Both the position numbers and the translations under genes were made by a program. This document shows positions 57,305-64,000 of a DNA stretch of 64,000 nt, one piece after another. How positions within the stretch are numbered: the first letter of the stretch is position 1; every line of letters starts with the position of its first letter. This stretch comes from Eunapius fragilis (lineage: Eukaryota > Porifera > Demospongiae > Spongillida > Spongillidae): positions 6,128,683 to 6,192,682 of the forward strand of contig OY811982.1 in NCBI GenBank assembly GCA_963681505.1, in the 5' to 3' direction. The notes under the pieces were generated by a model, which saw only the letters and a list, made by a program, of their open reading frames with translations, did no database searches and was not told the origin of the DNA.

Positions 57305-59880
57305 TTATGTGTGTGTGCAGGTGGAGGAGGAAGGAGAAGTGGAGCTAGATGATGAGGACGAGGGAGGAGTGGTGGTATCTGGTTGTGTTGTATTTTTCCT
57401 AGATGTTCTCACTGCCTGAATGCCTCCATGGAGCCAGTATGCATCATTGTGCTTGGTGTAATGCCTTTTCGGGGTAGCATACTTTCGTAAGCAGTCAATC
57501 CTGGCTTCTCTTCTGATGATGTCCATGGAGGCATTCCATTTATTGCTTGAGAAGTACGCCCTCTTCGCATCGTCATTGTGTTTTTCAACACCTAAGCATA
57601 TAAAAAATTGCACTGCAGGTTCCATTCAGAATCAGATATACACACCTTGGCCTGAAAACTTTCGTATGTTACCATACCGCCTAATGCACTCTGGTACATG
57701 GTATACCATACAGTGCATGTACGGTGTAACATGACTCTTTTCGTAACCTCCTGCAGATATTGACAGGAAGCTATCAATCCATTGCTTTGCCTAATAGAAA
57801 ATACGATCAGTAACAGTTCTCAGTTCTACCTACACCTTAACTTTCTGGTGTATAGTGTCCGGATGAATTGGTACTTCAGCAGATAAGGTGTTGCAAAGCT
57901 CTTGAAAGTCCTGCCATCCATGTTAATGAACCACATAACTGATCAGTTAGGCCTTCTGCTTACCTTCCATAGTTCAACAGTTTCTTGTATGGTTTCATGA
58001 GGTAGGGCTTCAATTAGTTTAGATGGCAGTGTCTGTAGAATTCAACATACACTAGCAGACTACAGCATGCTGTACATAATAAATACCTTCATTACTTTCT
58101 TTCTACCGTCACCAGTAAGGGAGGTCCACTTCAGCTGTTCTCTACCTTGCTCCTTCCATGTATGGAATGTTACACCACAGCTTCTGATGGCAGTGATTAG
58201 GTCATCGAGGTATTTTTTGCTTCCATCCCTTGCAGTTCTATCCATTAATAAAGCCAATGCAATGATGTTGCTCATCAAAACATCAAAGATGCGGAGAAAT
58301 AAATGAAGATCATCAATAGCGTAGTGGTCAACTGGGATTTTTAGCAGTGGCAGGTTCACAGAGCCTTGCCTCGACTGTACAGACCTTCCCCTTGTACAAC
58401 AATGCCTGAAAATTAATCATAATAATTTAATATTCTTTGAAACCAGTTATCGTACCGAAGTGATGCAATTGTTCTTGACTTGGTGACTGTGTACAGTACT
58501 TCTGGCTTTGATGTATCCCATCTATCCATGCGTACATGCATATAAAGAATGTTCAGTTAACATCAGTAGATCCTTAATTTATACATACCTCTCATCCTTA
58601 TGAACAGTGCAGAAAGGGCACGCATAATTAGCATGAGCTTCATTGAGACCAAGAACTAACAACATGAACTGCATAGACACATTGTCAAGTCCACTGACAC
58701 AGAGACATTTTAGCTATCATGTACCTTCATGTCTCCACCAAAAAACAGTTCAATTTCGTAACTGTTCTCACTGACATCTATGCAGCCTGCATCGAATAAG
58801 TGGTTGATTTCTCCAAATGGCATCGCAAATGCCTTTGATACGGTCTCATAGTCTTCATGACCTTTGACGACAGCTATTGTGTGGTTGCCTACATGTTCAG
58901 AAACAAATTAGTTATTTACAATGTTGTACATAGATCTACATGTATGCATCCCTCCTTGTCAAGTGTGTAGTTACATTGGTTTGTGTGGTATGTACTGACT
59001 GCAGGCTATAGGAGTGATGTTAGAACTTGAGTGTGGGCAGCCAAATTATTAATTGCCTATTGTCTCTGTAATAAATGCTTTAATGCTGTATGAATGCTCC
59101 TTCTGTGCTTATGCATAACCTATATATCTGACTCATGCATACCCCATCTAGGTCCCTGTCGTGCATCTAAACTAGTTGACGATAACTGTTTGCCCAAAAA
59201 GGGTCAGGCGGCAACCTGGTGACAGGGTGTACCCATCAGGCCAAGTCTGGGACCAAGGTAGCACTGGCTTGCCTTGTGTGCGACCAGATGTGCCACACCA
59301 TGACACGGTCATGGGTTTGACGTGGTTGGTCAGGGTAGAAGCCCGAAGGGTGCCGCCTGCCATTGATATATGACAGGAAAATCAGTGTAGAGGTACAAAC
59401 AGTGCACAAGAGGAGTGGTGGGTGGGTCAGCAAAAGTTCAGGTCGTCAATAGCTGGCTATGAGATTGAATGGTTGCTTTCCCCAAGAACACCATTATATA
59501 TATAGCAATACAATACCTGGAACCAGACAGAGGAACAATCTAGTTTGGGATAGTATGTTTAGAAGGGTGAGTTGCCGACAGGCAGGTGGCTAGACCTACT
59601 TTAACCTTAGACAATGTTCCCCTTTTAATGCCATATATGCTTTCCCATGCTACATCTAATTATAAGCAGGGGGTAGGTGTACAACCATTCGCCCTTTATC
59701 AAAACATTAAACATTGTTTACACCCTAAACAAAAACACTTTACAGCAGTTAGCAATCACCATGCATCTTCATGTAATGTGTGTGGTAATAAATAAACTGT
59801 GTAATGTAGGAACTACATGTAAGGTTTTCTAACCATTACACCCTTTCCACACACATGCATGCATACACAAACACACACAC

Positions 59881-59934
<54 letters not shown>

Positions 59935-61279
59935 TTACCAGATCCTGATAAATATCTGCCTTGAGGGACTAAGATAGAAAAAGACAAGATCATCACGTTG
60001 CTCGTCCTTGAGAATTTAGCACCATCACCACTGAATTTTACAGGAATCTTCTCACCAGGCTGGAACAAAGTTGGACATTCCCCAAGCTGCAAATGAATGC
60101 AAAGATGTACAATATGAGACAGTGTCCAGCATGCAAAATCGCCCTTCTGGGTTGTTTTTTTGCATGAGTTTCAGTTTTTTTTTATTTTTCATAAGTCGCA
60201 AAGAGCCTCTATCAAATTATTATTATGCATCAAAGTTGGACTATCATCATAAAGGTATTGGGCACTGAATTTATAGTTAGCCATACATTTCCATGCCAGC
60301 GTTACTATTCTTTTCCTTGTCCTGAAAAGTATCACAAAGATGAGTTTGCCGGACACACTGACCATATATAACTGATATTTGTAAAAACACTAACCAGTCT
60401 AGTTATCTCCTCCCGAATTGCCGTTTCAACGTGCCTATAAGACCCATCAAACGTTGGGATACTGAATAGTTCCACTGTTTTGTTGAACTCTGATCTAGCA
60501 GCTTTAACTTTGTATGCTCTCGGAAGGCTATCGCATTCCATTGATAGCGCCTGGTAAAAAGCATCGCTCACGCAGTACTTGTCTAATAAGTACAGGACTT
60601 CTAGTTTTCTTCTTTCTTCTGTTTGCGCATCCGAATCAGAAAGAGAAATTTGAACACTCTTACCGGACGCCGTGTGCATAGTGAGTGTATCGGCAGTTAG
60701 ACCGTAGGATTCCGTGAAGGATAATGCCTTCACAGCGTTGCCTTTCACCGCCTCCAATTTTCTTTTTCTCTGACTTATCGATAGCTCATCAATAGTCTTC
60801 CCACTGTTTTCGAGTTCATGTATCCAAGCCAATTCTGTTTCCATCTCTTCTACATCACTAACTAAGTTTGCTATCAGCTCGTCAGTAATAGCAACATAGC
60901 TGTCAAGGGACTCGGCTAGGTCTGCTTTATTCTTCAACTCCAAAGCAGACAGACACTCCCCACGGTATATTGTAAATCGAGTTGAATTCTTTAGAACCTC
61001 GCCTTTCTTTCTACCTTGGGATGTACGGAACAAATTTGCTATAACACCGGCTTTCTTACGCAAAACAGTTTCCAGGCGTGCACATTCTGGGTTCAGAAGA
61101 ATAGCCTCATCTACGACGTGTTCATTGATGCATGCGACCAAAGATAAGCTCTTCCATGTCTTCGTGCTTAAATCAAGCAATAAGGTGTTAGGTACTACGA
61201 TGCAGCATATGGCTTCATCGCTTTCTGCAGCATCAATAGTGACGAGCATTTCATTTGTTGTACATTTGTTTCCCTCCAT
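57305..61279 (-). CDS. DDE transposase-like protein, RAG1-like/Kolobok-like core, ten exons, intact
   Basis: Exons (minus order): 61279-60395, 60086-59939, 58888-58725, 58668-58589, 58521-58456, 58405-58087, 58032-57964, 57910-57836, 57790-57646, 57591-57305. All have GT-AG borders; the sum is 2238 nt, an exact 745-codon frame. Residues 1-295 are a helical region of unknown function (ECARLETVLRKKAGVIANLF). Candidate catalytic residues are D316 (KFSGDGAKFSRTS), D397 (FFGGDMKFMLLVLGL) and E653 (KFSGQGVEKHNDDAKR). A zinc pair C416/C419 (YACPFC) follows the second Asp, as in RAG1-like and related transposases. The C-terminus is Ser/Thr/Pro-rich. An in-frame stretch YNITDRWG before the ATG suggests a further upstream exon. 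It is divergent from the chromodomain gene. I know this family only as uncharacterised invertebrate proteins; the transposase role is inferred from the motif layout. Confidence 0.8.
59868..59935. repeat. (CA)n microsatellite in intron 2 of the DDE gene
   Basis: CA repeat immediately downstream (minus sense) of the exon 2 donor. The counterpart in block copy 1 is 54757-54823. Confidence 0.9.
60112..60371. mobile_element. TIR MITE, family T, in intron 1 of the DDE gene (block copy 2)
   Basis: Same as 55000-55259. It fills almost the whole 308-bp first intron (60087-60394). Confidence 0.85.
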
Positions 61280-61404
61280 GCCCCAGCGATCGGTTATGTT
61301 ATATTCAGATCACGAACCGCTCACTTATTGAAGCACGATTTCAACAGAAACATTAATTGATTTTATTTATTTATTTTTTTGTGACTTTCAAGAGCATAAT
61401 TTGA
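61280..61404. promoter_or_regulatory. Likely bidirectional promoter, 125 bp
   Basis: Separates the divergent start codons of the DDE gene (61279, -) and the chromodomain gene (61405, +). It contains TTTATTTATTTATTTTTTT and no clear TATA box. The role is inferred from position. The matching interval in block copy 1 is 56170-56294. Confidence 0.5.
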
Positions 61405-61734
61405 ATGGCGACACGTCTCCGTCCGCGCGCTAGGAAACAACCAGGCTTTTTCAATGATGAACTACATTTAGCTGCAGATGAGAATGACCTTTTTATTGTT
61501 GAACGTTTGGTGGCAAGGCGTAAGAAGAAGGTGCGTCGTAATATACAGTGCAATACAATGGCCATTTTATGTGCGTGCGTTAAACTCCGTTTTATTCACA
61601 CACAGGCACGTGCTGAATACCTTGCACTTTGGCAAGGTTATTCTAAGGAAGAGTGTTCATGGGTGGTGGAAGACGCCATGACGTTTGATGCAGACCAGTA
61701 AGGGTGTGCATGCCTAATGCATTGTCCCACATAT

Positions 61735-61773
<39 letters not shown>

Positions 61774-62259
61774 TAGGAATTAAGTAACTCAGTGCAGTCA
61801 AATTTATATCATGTAATTTACTACATCACAACATCCCATTGCAGATGCTACACCCACCCTGAACCACCTCTTCGTGCACTCCTGGATAATGTTTCAACAT
61901 TTTTAGCTTACATATCTGCATCACTAAAATGTGGAGTTAATCGTTCCTTTAAGTTTACAGTATCATTTAGAACAGACGTTTACATGTTTTTGTTTGGCCG
62001 GAAAGGAAAGGAACCCTCACATGGACTAGGGCGCTGGTATGAATATGAAGATTTCAACACTGAATACTTCCCTTGCAACTGGTCCAAGTGTTGTGACAAG
62101 TTGGGTGATGGATGTACCATTGACTTTCCTATTCGCTTACATAGTAAGTTGAAATGGTCACCTACGACTTTTATCAACCAAGACGATGGAAAAGTAGTGC
62201 CCAAAGCAAGGAGCTTTGAGGAAGTTTTAGTAGTAAACCTAGTTAAAAAAAGATGTTAG
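61405..62259 (+). CDS. Chromodomain protein with unknown C-terminal domain, three exons, intact
   Basis: Exons 61405-61530, 61606-61697, 61845-62259; sum 633 nt, giving 210 residues. Residues 1-25 are basic and Pro-rich. Residues about 28-70 form a chromodomain split by intron 1 (NDLFIVERLVARRKKK / ARAEYLALWQGYSKEECSW). The aromatic cage is only partly recognisable (F30, W54, W63). The C-terminal 125 residues are an unknown domain with SFRTDVYMFLFGRKGK, YEDFNTEYFPCNWSKC and IDFPIRLHSKLKWSP. Chromodomains bind methylated histone H3 (family knowledge), and in mobile elements they can steer insertion to heterochromatin. The gene shares a 125-bp intergenic space with the DDE gene, so the two may be co-expressed parts of one element. 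Nothing here looks broken. Confidence 0.75.
61739..61769. repeat. C homopolymer (about 31 bases) in intron 2 of the chromodomain gene
   Basis: A run of C just after ATATTCCC. Length is likely unreliable in the assembly. Confidence 0.9.
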
Positions 62260-63315
62260 GAACAGTTCTCAGATCACTTTAAACTCAATAACCATTTGTT
62301 TTTGTACCTTGTACTAATATGGCTCCTGATTAATGTTTACTATTATTATATGCAATATTAATTCATCCTTTTTGTAAGCTTATACAATTCAAAACTTATA
62401 TCACCAACATGCACTTCATTCAGTAGTTCCACTTACTCACTATCTCACAGCGCAATATAAAAGCTTTGTACACTCATGTGGCAGTAACACTAGACTATGG
62501 TTCCTTGTTTCTCACTTCATGTGTAGGTTATGCACTATCACTTCAAACAGCTAGTTATGAATACACATGTAACCACCCAGACACAGAGCTGAAGAAACAA
62601 TACAAGTGCTACTTTTAACATTGATGCATGGTTGCATGTAGATTACATACATGTACATGCGCCTGTCTTTCTACTTAGCACTGTTCATCAATGTTCACAG
62701 CACAGAAATGACATGATGTAGATCTCTTCACAGATCAATAGCATGAAGGCTGGTGATCACAACTCACATACACAATGGCAAAGGAGTACTTCCAGTTGCC
62801 AGGAACAATCTCCCCCCTCCCCCCCCCCCCCCCCAGGGATGGGAAAAGTTTATATAAAACCCACAACTAATAACCCTCCTAATTAAATAGGCGGTACATA
62901 TGAAACCACAAAGACCTGAGTTACTTCTCTAATACAAGTGTATCATGCACTCTGGCCTTTTACAATACATTCGATACATAAACATACAAACTTGTGACAA
63001 CACCATACATGTACATAGCCAAATACAAATGTCACATAGTCTGCATATTCAGTAGGCATTGTATGACCACACGAAGCTTTCCATTTGAGATTGTCACCTG
63101 GAGGGTGGTTAGCAGTCCATGTACGCCACACTGTTCATCAAGGTGGGTCCAATCCCTGGTCACTGAGCATGGAACCTGAGCTGCTGGCAGACCCCTAGGT
63201 ATGCACACTTCACTAACACTCAAGAGGAGTCTTTTTCAACTGAACAGATTGGAATACCCTGAGAGTACAATACCAGTTGGGGAAAAACAATCTGCCAGAA
63301 TATGACAACATGATG
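62260..63315. other. No clear gene; C homopolymer at 62820-62833
   Basis: AT-rich flank of the chromodomain gene. If that gene and the DDE gene are one transposon, a TIR should lie here, but I found no partner for it. Confidence 0.45.
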
Positions 63316-63775
63316 CAATGGGAAGGAGGGGACAGTGATGGGAAAGAGGGTACAGTGATGGGGAAGAGGGTACAGTGATACAGTGATGGGGAAGAGGTTT
63401 GCACAGTGATACAGTGATGGGGAAGAGGGTACAGTGATACAGTGATGGGGAAGAGGTTTGCACAGTGATACAGTGATGGGGAAGAGGGTACAGTGATGGG
63501 AAGAGGGGGCAGTGATGGAAAGAGGGGGCAGTGATGAGGAGAGGACAGTGATGGGGAGGAGGGGACAGTGATGGGAAGGAGGGGGCAGTGATGGGAAGGA
63601 GGGGACAGTGATGGGAAGGAGGGGACAGTGATGGGAAGTAGGGGGACAGTGATGGAAGGAGAAGACAGAGATGGGGAGGAGGGTACAGAGAGGAGAGGAG
63701 GGGAGAGTGATAGGGAGGAGGGGACAGTGATGGGGAGAGGGGACAGTGATGGGAGAAGACAGAAAGTGATGGGGG
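63316..63775. repeat. Purine-rich minisatellite
   Basis: About 22 imperfect units of 19-24 bp built on GGGAAGAGGGTACAGTGATG and GGGAGGAGGGGACAGTGATG. A higher-order pattern (extra ATACAGTGAT, GTTTGC insert) appears three times at 63375-63470. The open frame on the minus strand (ITVPSSPSLS repeats) is only the array read in one frame. Confidence 0.92.
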
Positions 63776-64000
63776 TCAACACTTACATGGCATCATCCTA
63801 TTGGCTCAAGCAGTAGCGGATTGGGGAGATGTTGCCATAGATAATAGCTAACTGTGTAGTTAGGTAGGGTCTGGAAGGTCGCTGTCAGCTCCTAGTAACC
63901 CGGACAAGGAGATCACGCGCTCCTAGATCTGCCACTGCAGAGGGAGCCAAAAAGAACACATCCAAAGTTACGTAGCCATAAGTCAGATCACACGTGATTA
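63776..64000. other. No clear gene
   Basis: Short unique-looking tail of the window. Confidence 0.4.

Larger units (their letters stand above)
56726..61635. repeat. 4.9-kb block, copy 2
   Basis: Counterpart of 51614-56525. It begins directly after the N gap at the point matching 51614 and continues past 61635 into unique sequence. The coordinate offset drifts from 5112 to 5111, back to 5112 and then to 5110, exactly as the four homopolymer differences predict. Confidence 0.95.

Noticed and set aside
52193-61279. Two paralogous DDE genes in tandem
   Set aside because: Copies are bounded exactly by the N gap and differ only by homopolymer lengths; best explained as one locus assembled twice.
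63213-63782. Ser/Pro-rich 189-codon minus-strand frame
   Set aside because: Translation of the purine-rich minisatellite with no conserved ends.

Overview
The window looks like nuclear DNA of an early-branching marine invertebrate. A sponge is my best guess and a cnidarian is not excluded. Reasons: spliceosomal introns, many only about 50-90 bp; an intact TRAF-type signalling gene; and transposase and reverse-transcriptase families that I associate with sponge and cnidarian genomes. A gap of exactly 200 N suggests a scaffolded long-read assembly. All assignments are from reading the sequence; no search was run.

Layout. 1-5671: a RAG1-like transposase gene (RING and C2H2-like zinc fingers, RAG1 N-terminal-like motifs, RNase H-type core), broken by frameshifts, stops and a 5'-truncated LINE inserted in frame inside a late exon. 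6214-6909: 3' end of a Ty3/Gypsy element (integrase C-terminus, polypurine tract, 148-bp LTR). 8.5-14.1 kb: (CA)n/(TG)n-rich DNA built around a kilobase-scale imperfect palindrome with extra copies of the same unit. 14-34 kb: mostly non-autonomous elements (four foldback MITEs, two TIR MITEs, a dispersed 0.3-kb repeat) plus remnants of a KRBA2-like integrase, a SWIM-type protein (partly in a 520-bp tandem duplication), a THAP domain and a PEKKR-repeat protein. One short intact gene at 22.6-23.5 kb encodes a membrane-anchored lectin-like protein. 34.2-34.7 kb is a (CCA)n tract. 35.1-37.7 kb: a decayed hAT transposase whose N-terminus joins a chromodomain to a BED finger; a non-autonomous relative lies at 39.4-40.2 kb.

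42.4-46.0 kb holds the clearest host gene, a six-exon TRAF (RING, zinc finger, coiled coil, MATH; 366 aa). 46.5-51.6 kb is repeats again. From 51.6 kb the window carries a convergent/divergent cluster: a RecQ-helicase-like gene fragment (+), a ten-exon DDE transposase-like gene (-) and a three-exon chromodomain gene (+) that starts 125 bp from it. The DDE gene shares its catalytic-motif layout with the RAG1-like gene at the other end of the window. The DDE and chromodomain genes splice to exact open frames of 745 and 210 codons, so this cluster is the best candidate for an under-described mobile or domesticated system.

A major caveat: 51614-56525 and 56726-61635 are essentially the same 4.9 kb on either side of the N gap. 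They differ, as far as I can see, only by four one-base homopolymer changes, and in each case the second copy keeps the reading frame. This is almost certainly an unmerged contig overlap and not a gene duplication. It also warns that some single-base frameshifts elsewhere may be sequence errors.
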